From the NCBI GenBank assembly GCA_046598415.1, contig JBKJIG010000134.1:1-64000 (forward strand): 64,000 bases of DNA, given 5' to 3'. Shown piece after piece: positions 16,490 to 24,537 of the stretch (position 1 is its first letter; each line of letters opens with the position of its first letter). A program made the position numbers and the translations under genes. The notes under the pieces are model-generated. The model had not been told where the DNA came from, did not search any database, and saw nothing but the letters and a program-made list of their open reading frames with translations. The stretch is from VFJZ01 sp046598415 (GTDB lineage Bacteria; Actinomycetota; Thermoleophilia; Gaiellales; F1-60-MAGs149).

Positions 16490-16894
16490 ATGTCCGGTTA
16501 CTCCGGGACGCCCCTGCCGAAGAAGCTCGGCATCAAGGAAGCGCACCGCGTCGTACTCGTCTCGGCGCCCGATCACCTCGAGGCCTTGCTCGGCGATCTG
16601 CCGCCGGGCGTGACGCTCCTGCGCCAGGCGCGAGCGCCGTACGACGTCGTGCTGCTGTTCGTCACGGAACGTCGCGTCCTCGCACGACGGTTACCGGAGC
16701 TGGCCGCGAAGATGGATCGCGCCGGCGGCCTCTGGGTGTGCTGGCCGAAGCGCGCGTCGGGCGTCGCAACCGATGTCACGGAGAACACGGTCCGCGACGT
16801 CGCGCTGCCGCTCGGCCTGGTTGACAACAAGGTCTGCGCGATCGACGAGACGTGGTCGGGGCTGCGGATCGTCTACCGGCTCAAGAACCGGTAG
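16490..16894 (+). CDS. DUF3052 family protein
   Basis: This 134-residue protein fits DUF3052, an actinobacterial family, with N-terminus GYSGTPLPKKLGIKEAHRV and the later GGLWVCWPKRASG. The function is unknown. The ATG is leaderless. The last 22 bases overlap the convergent murI gene. Confidence 0.8.
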   Translation: MSGYSGTPLPKKLGIKEAHRVVLVSAPDHLEALLGDLPPGVTLLRQARAPYDVVLLFVTERRVLARRLPELAAKMDRAGGLWVCWPKRASGVATDVTENTVRDVALPLGLVDNKVCAIDETWSGLRIVYRLKNR

Positions 16895-17613
16895 AGCGGC
16901 CACAGGTCGATCCCCGCCGTCGACCGCAGCTCGACGCTGCCCGGCCCCGGGGCGAGCGCGCCGGCACCGGCCAGCAGCGTGCGCGCCCGCTGCGCGATCG
17001 CGGCGCCCGGGTCGATCAGCTCGACGTCCGGGCCGACGACCTCGGCGATCAGGTCGCGCACCAGCGGGTAGTGCGTGCAGCCGAGCACGAGCACGTCGGC
17101 GCCGGCCGCGATCAGCGGGCCGGTGCAGCGCTCGATCAGCGCTCGCGTCTCGGGCCCGTCCAGGTCGCCCGACTCGATTCGGTCGACCAGGCCGGGGCAC
17201 GGCTGCGTCAGCACCTCGGCGTCGCCGCGGTGCTCGGCCACCAGCCCGCGGAACTTCTCGCCGCCGAGCGAGCCCTCCGTGGCCAGCACGCCGACGATGT
17301 GCGACCGCGACCGCGCCACCGCGGGCTTGACGGCCGGCTCGATGCCCACGACGGGGATCGCGTGGCGCGCGCGCAGCGGCGCGATGGCGGCGATCGTGGC
17401 CGTGTTGCAGGCGACGACGAGCATCGTCGCGCCCTCGGCGACCAGCCCGTCGGCGATCGCGAACGTGCGCCCCACGATCTCTTCGGCCGGCCGTCCGCCG
17501 TACGGGCAGTGCGCCTGGTCGGCGACGTAGACGAGCCGCTCGTCGGGGAGCTCAGCGACGAGGTCGACGAGCACGGTGAGACCGCCGATCCCCGAGTCGA
17601 ACACGCCGATCAC
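16873..17613 (-). CDS. murI: Glutamate racemase
   Basis: This 246-residue racemase makes D-glutamate for peptidoglycan in the cytoplasm. Both catalytic cysteines are present, C69 in VVACNTAT and C179 in GCTHYP, together with the N-terminal FDSGIGGL. The start is GTG at 17613, immediately next to the stop of the DUF72 gene, so the two genes are probably one transcript. Confidence 0.92.
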   Translation of the reverse strand: MIGVFDSGIGGLTVLVDLVAELPDERLVYVADQAHCPYGGRPAEEIVGRTFAIADGLVAEGATMLVVACNTATIAAIAPLRARHAIPVVGIEPAVKPAVARSRSHIVGVLATEGSLGGEKFRGLVAEHRGDAEVLTQPCPGLVDRIESGDLDGPETRALIERCTGPLIAAGADVLVLGCTHYPLVRDLIAEVVGPDVELIDPGAAIAQRARTLLAGAGALAPGPGSVELRSTAGIDLWPLYRFLSR

Positions 17614-18549
17614 CTAGAACAGGCTAGCCTGGGCGGGACCCGGAGGCTCGGTGACCGGCACCTGCGCGGCGCGCAGCAGGTCGCGCAGGAGGTCGGCGTT
17701 GACAGGCCCCTGGTCGGCGTTGTTGGTGTTGAACATCGCGTAGATGTGGTCGACGGCGCCCGCCAGGTCGGCTAGCGGCGCGACCCAGCCGGTGAGCTCC
17801 TGGACGGTGTAGAAGTGGTCGAAGCGGTCCGACGCGACACCGCCACTGACGTTCCAGGTGGCCGAGTTACGGCCGTGATACCGCACGTAGGCGGTGTCGG
17901 TCGTGGCGGCGATGACGGTCTGGGCGACGTTCGGCGTCGACACGTGCGGCGCGTCGACGATCACGTGCGAGAGGTTGCGGGCGCGCAGGAAGTCGAGCGT
18001 CGACTCGACGTTCTGCTCCGACAGCCAGTCGCGTTGCCGGAACTCCACCAGCACCGGGTAGGGCGCGAGCAGCTCGGCACCCATCTCGATGAACGCGCGC
18101 GACTCGTCCGACGGTGTCACGCCCGGCCCGTACTGCAGCAGCACGCCGCCCAGCCGGTCGGCCGCGGCGAGCGGGTCGAGCGCCTGCCGGAAGCGCCGGA
18201 ACACGCGCTCGAGCAGCGCCTGCGACGGGTCGACGTGTCCGCGCGACGTCATCTGCGAGACCAGCGGCCGCAGGTCGGCGGGCAGCTGCTCGGGTGTCAC
18301 GCGGTGGCCCGTCATCATCCCGAACGCCTTCACGTGGAACACGAACCCGTCGGGCGTGCGGTCGGCCCAGTTCGTCGCGGTCCGTGCCTCGGGGATCGCG
18401 TAGTACGACGCGTTCACCTCGACCGTGTCGTAGCGCTCCGCGTAGTACCGCAGGCGCGCCTCGGAGCTGCGGGCGGTGGTCGGGTACCACGTCTCGATCA
18501 GGCCCTGGTCGGCCCAGGAGCAGGTACCGAGACGGATCGGCGCGGGCAT
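17614..18549 (-). CDS. DUF72 family protein
   Basis: This 311-residue TIM-barrel-like DUF72 protein starts IRLGTCSWADQGLIETWYP, and later carries VEVNASYYAIP, the family hallmark. The function is unproven. I chose the ATG at 18549, with TACCCT 6 bases before it. The longer open frame would run through the non-coding RNA region. Confidence 0.85.
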   Translation of the reverse strand: MPAPIRLGTCSWADQGLIETWYPTTARSSEARLRYYAERYDTVEVNASYYAIPEARTATNWADRTPDGFVFHVKAFGMMTGHRVTPEQLPADLRPLVSQMTSRGHVDPSQALLERVFRRFRQALDPLAAADRLGGVLLQYGPGVTPSDESRAFIEMGAELLAPYPVLVEFRQRDWLSEQNVESTLDFLRARNLSHVIVDAPHVSTPNVAQTVIAATTDTAYVRYHGRNSATWNVSGGVASDRFDHFYTVQELTGWVAPLADLAGAVDHIYAMFNTNNADQGPVNADLLRDLLRAAQVPVTEPPGPAQASLF

Positions 18550-18555
18550 GGGTGG

Positions 18556-18561
18556 AGGGTA
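18556..18561 (-). promoter_or_regulatory. -10 element, leaderless
   Basis: TACCCT on the minus strand ends 6 bases before the ATG at 18549. Confidence 0.5.
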
Positions 18562-18585
18562 GGCCACGCTCCGGCCCGGCGCCGC

Positions 18586-18591
18586 TAGAGT
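18586..18591 (+). promoter_or_regulatory. -10 element of the structured RNA
   Basis: TAGAGT fits TANNNT, and predicts transcription from about 18598, just ahead of the closing stem of the structured RNA. No convincing -35 is seen. Confidence 0.45.
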
Positions 18592-18597
18592 GCGTCT

Positions 18598-18764
18598 GGG
18601 TCGACCCCGATCGTGGTCCATACACTGCGGTTGGGCCGTATCACTCCTATGGGACTCCGGCAGTTCTGCCCCCAGCCTCGAGAAGAGGTGCAGGGTGGAC
18701 AGGAGGCCCACCTGCTATGCAGGTTCAACGGGGTACGGAACACGACGGGGTGGATCCACCTTTT
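18598..18764 (+). ncRNA. ssrS: Probable 6S RNA
   Basis: About 165 bases with no coding signal fold as a long rod. CCCCG and CGTG (18605-18615) pair with CACG and CGGGG (18741-18750) as a closing stem; CCGTA (18636-18640) pairs with TACGG (18734-18738); an apical irregular stem and a small hairpin ACCTGC-TAT-GCAGGT (18710-18724) follow. A -10 lies in front and a terminator-like hairpin behind. Size and shape fit 6S RNA. Gene order supports it: in Bacillus 6S-1 RNA lies in the aspS-rarA-iscS-mnmA region. The end points are estimates. A long structured leader of the cysteine desulfurase gene is the alternative. Confidence 0.55.
18749..18764 (+). terminator. Terminator-like hairpin
   Basis: GGTG-GATC-CACC is followed directly by TTTT. 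The 4-pair stem is short, and its left side also serves the closing stem of the RNA, so termination may be partial and let transcription enter the next gene. Confidence 0.45.
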
Positions 18765-18779
18765 GCCGGAGGGAGCGCG

Positions 18780-19892
18780 GTGATCTATCTCGACCATGCC
18801 GCCACCACGCCGCTGTCGCCCGCTGCCTGGCGGGCGATGGAGCCGTACCTGAAGGAGCACTTCGGCAACCCGTCCGAGCTGCACGCGGCCGGCCGGGCGG
18901 CGCGCGCCGGGCTCGACGAGGCCCGCGAGTCGGTGGCTGCGACGCTCGGCTGCGCGCCCGGCGAGGTCGTCTTCACGGGCGGCGGCTCCGAGGCCGACAA
19001 CCTGGCCGTGCTGGGCCGTCTGGCGTCGGGCGGGCGCGTGGTCGCGAGCGCGATCGAGCACCCCGCGGTGCGCGAGCCCCTGCTGGCCTACGGCGGCGAG
19101 GTGGCATGGGCGCCCGTCACGGCCGACGGCGTGGTGGACATGGACGCGCTGTCGGCGCTGGTGCGTCCCGGCGACGCGCTCTGCTGCGTGATGGCCGCCA
19201 ACAACGTGACCGGCGCGTTGCAGCCCCACGAGGAGATCGCCGCGCTCTGCGCCGAGCGCGGCGTGCCGTTGCACGTCGACGCCGTGCAGGCCGCCGCAGG
19301 CGCCGACCTCCGCGCGCTGCCGGGCGCCTCGACACTCGCCATCGCCGCGCACAAGCTCGGCGGGCCGAAGGGCGTCGGCGTGCTGGCCGGGCCCGGCATC
19401 GCGACGCTGCCGGTCGTCGTCCGCGGCGGCGGCCAGGAGCGCGGTCTGCGGCCCGGAACCGAGAACGTCGCCGGCGCCGCAGCCCTCGCCGCCGCGCTGG
19501 CCGAGCGACAGGGGCCCGGTGCGCGCGACGAGCGGATGGAGCGCGCCGCGCTGCGCGACCGGCTCGAGCGCGAGCTGCAGCTGCCCGTCGCCGCTGCCGG
19601 CGCGCCACGGCTTCCCGGTCATGCGCTGCTGCTCGCGGGCGTGCGCGGCGACCTCGTCGTGCACCAGCTGGACGGCGATGGCATCTGCGTCGCGGCCGGC
19701 TCCGCGTGCGCCGCGGGCAGCGCCGAGCCGTCCTACGTGCTGGCCGCGATGGGCATCGATCCGGCCACCGCGCGCGGCGCCGTGCGCGTGACGCTCGGCC
19801 CGGACAGCGTGGCGAGCGAGATCGACGCGTTCATCGCCGCGTTCACGGCGGCCCGTACTGACCTGCTGCGCGCCGTTGCGAGCATCGCGTGA
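18780..19892 (+). CDS. iscS: Cysteine desulfurase (IscS/NifS family)
   Basis: This 370-residue PLP enzyme takes sulfur from cysteine for Fe-S clusters and tRNA thiolation. It starts IYLDHAATTPLSP, carries the PLP lysine in AAHKLGGPKG and the persulfide cysteine in AAGSACAAGSAEPS. I chose the GTG at 18780 because GGAGGGAG precedes it; an in-frame ATG at 18717 would start inside the structured RNA. Its stop overlaps the mnmA start (GTGA), which ties sulfur release to the next gene. Confidence 0.9.
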   Translation: MIYLDHAATTPLSPAAWRAMEPYLKEHFGNPSELHAAGRAARAGLDEARESVAATLGCAPGEVVFTGGGSEADNLAVLGRLASGGRVVASAIEHPAVREPLLAYGGEVAWAPVTADGVVDMDALSALVRPGDALCCVMAANNVTGALQPHEEIAALCAERGVPLHVDAVQAAAGADLRALPGASTLAIAAHKLGGPKGVGVLAGPGIATLPVVVRGGGQERGLRPGTENVAGAAALAAALAERQGPGARDERMERAALRDRLERELQLPVAAAGAPRLPGHALLLAGVRGDLVVHQLDGDGICVAAGSACAAGSAEPSYVLAAMGIDPATARGAVRVTLGPDSVASEIDAFIAAFTAARTDLLRAVASIA

Positions 19893-21268
19893 TCGACCTC
19901 TCCCGCGCCGGCGTGATCGAGCGCGCCGACGGCGAGGGCCGGGCCGGCGGCGGCACCTGCGACGACCGCGTCCGGTTCACCATCGCGCTCGAGCGCGGCC
20001 ACCTGGCGGCCGTGCGGTTCGGCGCCGATGCGTGCCCGACCACGACCGCCGCGGCCGCCTGGCTGGCGGCGTCGGGAGAAGGATCGAGCCTGCTCGACGC
20101 CGCGCGGCTCGGAGCCGTCGCGGCGTACCGCGCCTGCGGTGTGGCCGGTGCCCGCCGGTCGTGCGTCGAGGTCGCGGTCGACGCGTTTCACGCGGCGCTC
20201 GGCGACGCCGTCGTGCGCGGCGCGACCGTACCGGGCGGCGGCCGGATCGCCGTTGCGATGTCGGGCGGCGTCGACTCCGCCATCGCGCTGGCCGAAGCGC
20301 CGGAGGGAGCGTTCGGCATCACGCTGCAGCTCTGGATCGACCCGCACGCGCCGGATACCGACCGCGCCTGCTGCGCGCCGGGCAGTGTGCGCCGGGCGCG
20401 CGATCTCTGCCACCAGCGCGGGCTTCCGCACCTCTCGCTCGACCTTCGTGCCGCCTTCCGCGACTCGATCGTCGCCGGCTTCATCGCCGGCTACGAGGCG
20501 GGGGAGACCCCCAACCCGTGCACGGCCTGCAACGGCGACTTCAGACTCCGCGAGCTCGTCGATGCCGCCGCGCAGCTGGGCGCCGGCCGGGTGCGTACGG
20601 GCCACTACGCGCGCATCGTCGAGCGCGACGGCGTGCCGCTGGTCGCCCGCGGCGTCGACTCCGCAAAGGACCAGAGCTACATGCTCGCCCGCGTACCCAC
20701 CGACGTGCTGGCGCGCCTCGACTTTCCGCTCGGCGAGCGCACCAAGCCCGAGGTGCGCGAGCGCGCGGCCGACCTGGGCCTCGCGGCGGCGCGCGCGAAG
20801 GAGAGCCAGGAGGTGTGCTTCCTCGGCGGCGGCGATTACCGCACCTTCCTCGACCGCTACGGCGCCCCGGCGATTGACGGTCCGATCGAGGACGAGGCCG
20901 GACACGAGCTGGGCCGTCATGCGGGCGTCGGCGGCTTCACGCCCGGCCAGCGCCGTGGGATCGGCGTCTCGGCGCCCGAGCCGCTGTTCGTGCTGCGCAC
21001 CGAGCCGGCCCGGAGCGCCGTGGTCGTCGCGCCGCTGCGCCGCCTGGGAACGCGCACGGTGCGGCTCCGCGACGTCGTGATGCACGTCGAGCGCCACCGC
21101 GTCGACGCGAAGCTCCGCTACCGCTCGCCGGCCGTAGCCGCATCGCTCGACGGCGACGGCAGCGATCGCACGCTGGCACTGGACCGCGACCTGTTCGCGA
21201 TCGCCCCGGGGCAGACGGCCGCGCTGTACGACGGCGACGCGGTCGTCGGCTGCGGCACGATCGCCTGA
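19889..21268 (+). CDS. mnmA: IscU-like scaffold domain fused to MnmA tRNA 2-thiouridylase
   Basis: This 459-residue protein is about 100 residues longer than usual MnmA at the N-terminus. Residues 20-105 look like an IscU/NifU-N scaffold: C24 in a CDD motif (for CGD), C49 in ADACPTT and C92 in RRSCVEV. MnmA follows, with the PP-loop SGGVDS at 125-130, TPNPCTACN (C211, C214) and EVCF (C310). MnmA thiolates U34 of tRNAs for Lys, Glu and Gln. The aspartate of E. coli TPNPDxxC is a cysteine here, giving three potential cluster ligands. It is coupled to the desulfurase gene. I infer on-site cluster or sulfur delivery. Confidence 0.85.
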   Translation: MIDLSRAGVIERADGEGRAGGGTCDDRVRFTIALERGHLAAVRFGADACPTTTAAAAWLAASGEGSSLLDAARLGAVAAYRACGVAGARRSCVEVAVDAFHAALGDAVVRGATVPGGGRIAVAMSGGVDSAIALAEAPEGAFGITLQLWIDPHAPDTDRACCAPGSVRRARDLCHQRGLPHLSLDLRAAFRDSIVAGFIAGYEAGETPNPCTACNGDFRLRELVDAAAQLGAGRVRTGHYARIVERDGVPLVARGVDSAKDQSYMLARVPTDVLARLDFPLGERTKPEVRERAADLGLAAARAKESQEVCFLGGGDYRTFLDRYGAPAIDGPIEDEAGHELGRHAGVGGFTPGQRRGIGVSAPEPLFVLRTEPARSAVVVAPLRRLGTRTVRLRDVVMHVERHRVDAKLRYRSPAVAASLDGDGSDRTLALDRDLFAIAPGQTAALYDGDAVVGCGTIA

Positions 21269-21296
21269 CGTCCCGGTCGGGAGCGGCTCGTTCCAC

Positions 21297-21302
21297 TAGG
21301 CT
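21297..21302 (+). promoter_or_regulatory. -10 element, leaderless
   Basis: TAGGCT ends 7 bases before the ATG at 21310. Confidence 0.5.
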
Positions 21303-21309
21303 TTCTCGC

Positions 21310-21690
21310 ATGGACCTCGGCGACCTGGCATACGTGGCGCTCGCCTTCTTCCTGATCGTCGCCGCGCTGGTGATCGCGTGGCTCGGCACCCGCGCCGTCG
21401 CGTGGCTCCAGGCCGCCACCGACCTGCTGCGCAACGTCGACCGCGAGGCGCTGCCGGCGATCGCGAAGCTCAACACGCTGCTCGACCAGGCGTCGGGCTC
21501 GCTCGGCAAGGTCGACACGATCCTCGACTCGGCCGTCACCGGCGCGCAGGCGACCGAGGACGTCGTCCGCAAGACCGCGGGCGTCGTCTCGAAGCCGCTC
21601 GGCGCGGTCGCGGAGGCCGGCGCGTTCGTCAGCGGCGCCGCATCGTCGTTTCGCACGCGGCGCTCCGAGCGCCACACCGACGAGCCGTGA
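21310..21690 (+). CDS. DUF948-like membrane protein
   Basis: This 126-residue protein has one N-terminal membrane segment (about residues 7-30) followed by a long amphipathic helix and a short basic tail. The layout resembles DUF948/YtxG-type proteins, which often lie next to a YtxH-like gene, as here. The function is not known; a cell-envelope role is likely. Confidence 0.65.
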   Translation: MDLGDLAYVALAFFLIVAALVIAWLGTRAVAWLQAATDLLRNVDREALPAIAKLNTLLDQASGSLGKVDTILDSAVTGAQATEDVVRKTAGVVSKPLGAVAEAGAFVSGAASSFRTRRSERHTDEP

Positions 21691-21902
21691 GGGGCTTCCT
21701 GCGCCTGCTCGGGTTCGCTGCCGGCGCGGCCACGCTCGCAGGCGTCGTGTACGCCCGCAAGCGCGGCATCACGTTCGGCGAGCTGGTGCGGCTCGAGTTG
21801 GGGACGGTGCGTGAGGACGCCCGCCTGGCGATCGGCGACGGCAAGGTCGCGGCGCAGGAACGCCGCCGCATGCTCGACACCGAGCTCGACGAGCTCCGCT
21901 AG
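21687..21902 (+). CDS. Small YtxH-like protein
   Basis: This 71-residue protein begins at a GTG overlapping the previous stop (GTGA). It has a hydrophobic N-terminus (FLRLLGFAAGAATLAGVVY) and a charged helical remainder, like small membrane-anchored YtxH-type proteins. No function is known. Confidence 0.6.
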   Translation: MRGFLRLLGFAAGAATLAGVVYARKRGITFGELVRLELGTVREDARLAIGDGKVAAQERRRMLDTELDELR

Positions 21903-22000
21903 GACCGGTACGCGCCTCTCACGCCGTTCTTCGGCGGGCCGCAGATCCCTGACGGCCGCCGTCACGGCGACGATCGGCGAGCATCGCCCGCAGCGCGGTG

Positions 22001-22186
22001 CTACCCGTCGACGACCCGGATGCCCGGGCGGAAGGTCGCGACCGCGAACCAGAACGGGGTATCGAAGGCGATCGGAGCTCCCGTCGCCGCGTCGACGACG
22101 CGGGCTCCGCCGCCGACGTCGCCGCGGCCGATGATCTTCGCGCCGAGTGCGTAGCAGGGCCGGGCAGGCGTGCGGTCCCGGCACAT
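22001..22186 (-). pseudogene. Possible gene remnant
   Basis: A 61-codon minus-strand frame with coding-like third-position GC (PFWFAVATFRPGIRVVDG at the C-terminus) sits alone in the 528-base gap between 21902 and 22431. No promoter, ribosome-binding site or partner gene is seen. It may be the 3' end of a lost gene, or a tiny gene. The remainder of the gap holds the repeat at 22207 and the promoter of the next gene. Confidence 0.3.
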
Positions 22187-22206
22187 TGCGTGACGGTCCT
22201 ATGATC

Positions 22207-22285
22207 GGGGTCAGACCCCGTTTCGAGCGTTTTTGGGGTCTGACCCCAGAACGTTTCTCACACGGAAGGCGCGCGGATCGCGCGA
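22207..22285. repeat. REP-like palindromic repeat, copy 1
   Basis: GGGGTCAGACCCC (22207-22219) and its reverse complement GGGGTCTGACCCC (22235-22247) are perfect 13-base arms around 15 bases. Sixteen bases further on, a 22-base stretch (22264-22285) matches 47940-47961 with one mismatch. The second copy near 47883 has the same layout. The palindromic form resembles REP elements spread by REP-associated transposases; no such gene is in the window. Confidence 0.75.
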
Positions 22286-22387
22286 TCTGGCACGTTCTGG
22301 TGGAAGACGGCACGCAGCGCGCGCTGCGCGACACGGGCGGGCCGTCATTCCGGGCGGACCTCGCCGGACGGCGATTCGCCGGATTGG

Positions 22388-22423
22388 TAGAGTCGCCGCT
22401 CGCAGTCGATCCGAGGAGGAGAG
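22388..22423 (+). promoter_or_regulatory. Promoter and strong RBS of glutamine synthetase-like gene
   Basis: TAGAGT (22388-22393) is the -10, and GAGGAGGAGAG (22413-22423) is a strong Shine-Dalgarno sequence, 7 bases before the ATG at 22431. Unlike most genes here, this one has a leader of about 30 bases. Confidence 0.6.
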
Positions 22424-22430
22424 CGGCAGG

Positions 22431-23828
22431 ATGGGCATCGGGACGCTGGAGGAGACGCTCGCAGACGCCGGCCGCGAGGTGCTGATCCGAGAGATCGAGG
22501 CTCGCATCACCGAGCGAGACATCAAGCACGTGTACCTGCAGTACACATCCGTACCGGGGCGCGTGATGGGCAAGGTCGTCCCCGCGCGTCACTTCCACCG
22601 GTTCGCGCGGAAGGGCATCCCGTTCGCCACCGTCTCGGCCGGGGGGTTCACCGTCGCGCTCGACGGCAGCATCATCGGGCCGGACGCGGTCGCCTGCTCC
22701 GAGGGCCTGCTGATCCCCGACCTCACGACGTTCCAGGCGCTGCCGTGGGATACCGACATGGGCCGCGTGATCTGCGACCACTACAACAAGCCGGACGCCC
22801 ACACGCGGCCCAGCGAGACCGCGACGGGCGACGGGCGCGCGAACCTCACGCGGCTCCACGAGGACTTCAAGGCCGAGTTCGGCCTCGAGTTGCGGACCGG
22901 CTGCGAGCCGGAGATGAGCTGGTTCCCGAGCCGCGACCAGATCTCAACCGCGGTCTCGATGCTGCCCGGCAACGTGGGCACGCCGTACCACATCGGACAC
23001 CTCGAGAGCGTGCGCGAGATCTTGAAGCGCGTCACGAGCTACGGGCAGGACATGGATCTCGACATGATCCAGGCCGACTACGAGGACCCGGGCCAGATCG
23101 AGATGAACTTCCAGTTCGACACGTGCGTGCGCACCGCCGACCGGCTCGTCACCTATCGCCAGATCTGCATGCAGGTCGCGAGCGAGCTGGGGCTGTTCGC
23201 CACGTTCATGCCGAAGCCGATCGCGGGCATCATGGGCAACGGCTGCCACCACCACGTCAGCCTCTGGCGCGGCGATGAGCCGGCCTTCGGTGACGGCGCG
23301 TCGGCGGGCCTGAACGAACTCGGGCTCTGGGCCGTCGGCGGGATGCTCAAGCACGCCCGCGCGATGAGCGCGATCTGCTCGCCGACCGTCAACTCCTACT
23401 GCAGATACTGGGATCCAGGGCAGTACGCGCCCACCGTGCCCGTCTGGGGCGTCGACAACCGCCAGTGCATCGTCCGCGTGCTCGGCAACCGCGCCGAGTA
23501 CCGCGCCCCCGACTCGGCCTGCAACCCGTATCTCACGCACGCCGTCCTGCTGGCGTCGATCCGCGACGGGATCGCGAACAGGATCGACCCCGGGCCGCAG
23601 TACACGAACGAGGATGCGCCGCCGGAGCCGTCCGATACGCCGTTCGCGGCGCTGCCGCGGACGCTCGGCGACGCGCTCGAGGCGCTGGCGGCGGACGACG
23701 TGCTCCGGGAAGCCATGCCGGGCGATCTCTACGACACGTTCGTCCGGCTCAAGCAGGACGAGTGGCAACGCTCGTGCGGCGCCGTCACCGACTGGCAGAT
23801 GGACACCTACCTGAACGTGCTCCCGTGA
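22431..23828 (+). CDS. Glutamine synthetase-like gamma-glutamyl ligase
   Basis: This 465-residue protein belongs to the glutamine synthetase superfamily, with CEPEMSW (158-164), a DYEDPGQIEMNF segment (216-227) and GNGCHHHVSLW (269-279) in the metal and ATP sites. The sequence differs enough from GlnA to suggest a specialised ligase joining glutamate to an amine other than ammonia, as in amine catabolism. The substrate is unknown. It is followed at 4 bases by a substrate-binding protein and then a P450. Confidence 0.75.
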   Translation: MGIGTLEETLADAGREVLIREIEARITERDIKHVYLQYTSVPGRVMGKVVPARHFHRFARKGIPFATVSAGGFTVALDGSIIGPDAVACSEGLLIPDLTTFQALPWDTDMGRVICDHYNKPDAHTRPSETATGDGRANLTRLHEDFKAEFGLELRTGCEPEMSWFPSRDQISTAVSMLPGNVGTPYHIGHLESVREILKRVTSYGQDMDLDMIQADYEDPGQIEMNFQFDTCVRTADRLVTYRQICMQVASELGLFATFMPKPIAGIMGNGCHHHVSLWRGDEPAFGDGASAGLNELGLWAVGGMLKHARAMSAICSPTVNSYCRYWDPGQYAPTVPVWGVDNRQCIVRVLGNRAEYRAPDSACNPYLTHAVLLASIRDGIANRIDPGPQYTNEDAPPEPSDTPFAALPRTLGDALEALAADDVLREAMPGDLYDTFVRLKQDEWQRSCGAVTDWQMDTYLNVLP

Positions 23829-23832
23829 TGCC

Positions 23833-24537
23833 ATGACAGCCGAGCTCCGCGTCATCTGCGTCGACGCCGCCGCGCCGCCGCTGTTCGCGAAGTCAGAGAG
23901 CGGCGAGCGGCCCGGCTACGAGCCCGATGCCGCGGCGCTGGTCGCGGCGCGGCTCGGGCGCGAGCTGCGCTGGGTGATCCGGCCGTGGCCGGAGATGATC
24001 CCGGCACTCGTCGCCGGCGACGGCGACGCCATCCTCTGCGGCCAGGCGATCACCGCGGAGCGGCGCAAGGTCGTCGACTTCACGGACCCCTACGCCGTCT
24101 TCGACGAGTCGGTGCTCGTCCGCGCCGGCAGCGCGATCACCGGGCCGGGCGACCTGCGCGGCCGCCGCGTCGGAGCGCTCGCCAACTCCACCAACATGGC
24201 GCTGGCAGAGACGTTCGACGGGGCGATCACCGTCGCCTTCGACGGGACCTCGGACGACGTGCTCGGCGTGATGATCGAGGCCGTGCGCTCCGGCGAGGTC
24301 GACGCGCTCGTCGACGACGACGTGGCGCTCCTGCGGGCCGCGGACGAACCCGGGCTGGAGATCGCCTTCACGGTGCCGACCCGCAACGCGTGGGGCATGG
24401 CGGTCGCGAAGGATCGGCCCGACCTGCGGCGCGACCTCGACGCCGCGCTGGCGGCGGCGATCGGCGACGGCGCGCTGGCCGCAGCCTGGCAGCGGTGGTT
24501 GCGACCGCTCGAGTTCCCGTTCCGGGCCGACCGATGA
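23833..24537 (+). CDS. Solute-binding protein family 3, without signal peptide
   Basis: This 234-residue protein has the family 3 extracellular solute-binding (PBP2) fold: GYEPDAAALVAARLGREL, then DFTDPYAVFDESVLVR. The N-terminus MTAELRVICVDAAAPPLF has neither signal peptide nor lipobox, and no ABC permease or ATPase is near. It therefore probably works in the cytoplasm, as a ligand sensor, carrier or enzyme-like protein. It lies between the ligase and the P450, overlapping the latter by ATGA. Confidence 0.75.
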   Translation: MTAELRVICVDAAAPPLFAKSESGERPGYEPDAAALVAARLGRELRWVIRPWPEMIPALVAGDGDAILCGQAITAERRKVVDFTDPYAVFDESVLVRAGSAITGPGDLRGRRVGALANSTNMALAETFDGAITVAFDGTSDDVLGVMIEAVRSGEVDALVDDDVALLRAADEPGLEIAFTVPTRNAWGMAVAKDRPDLRRDLDAALAAAIGDGALAAAWQRWLRPLEFPFRADR

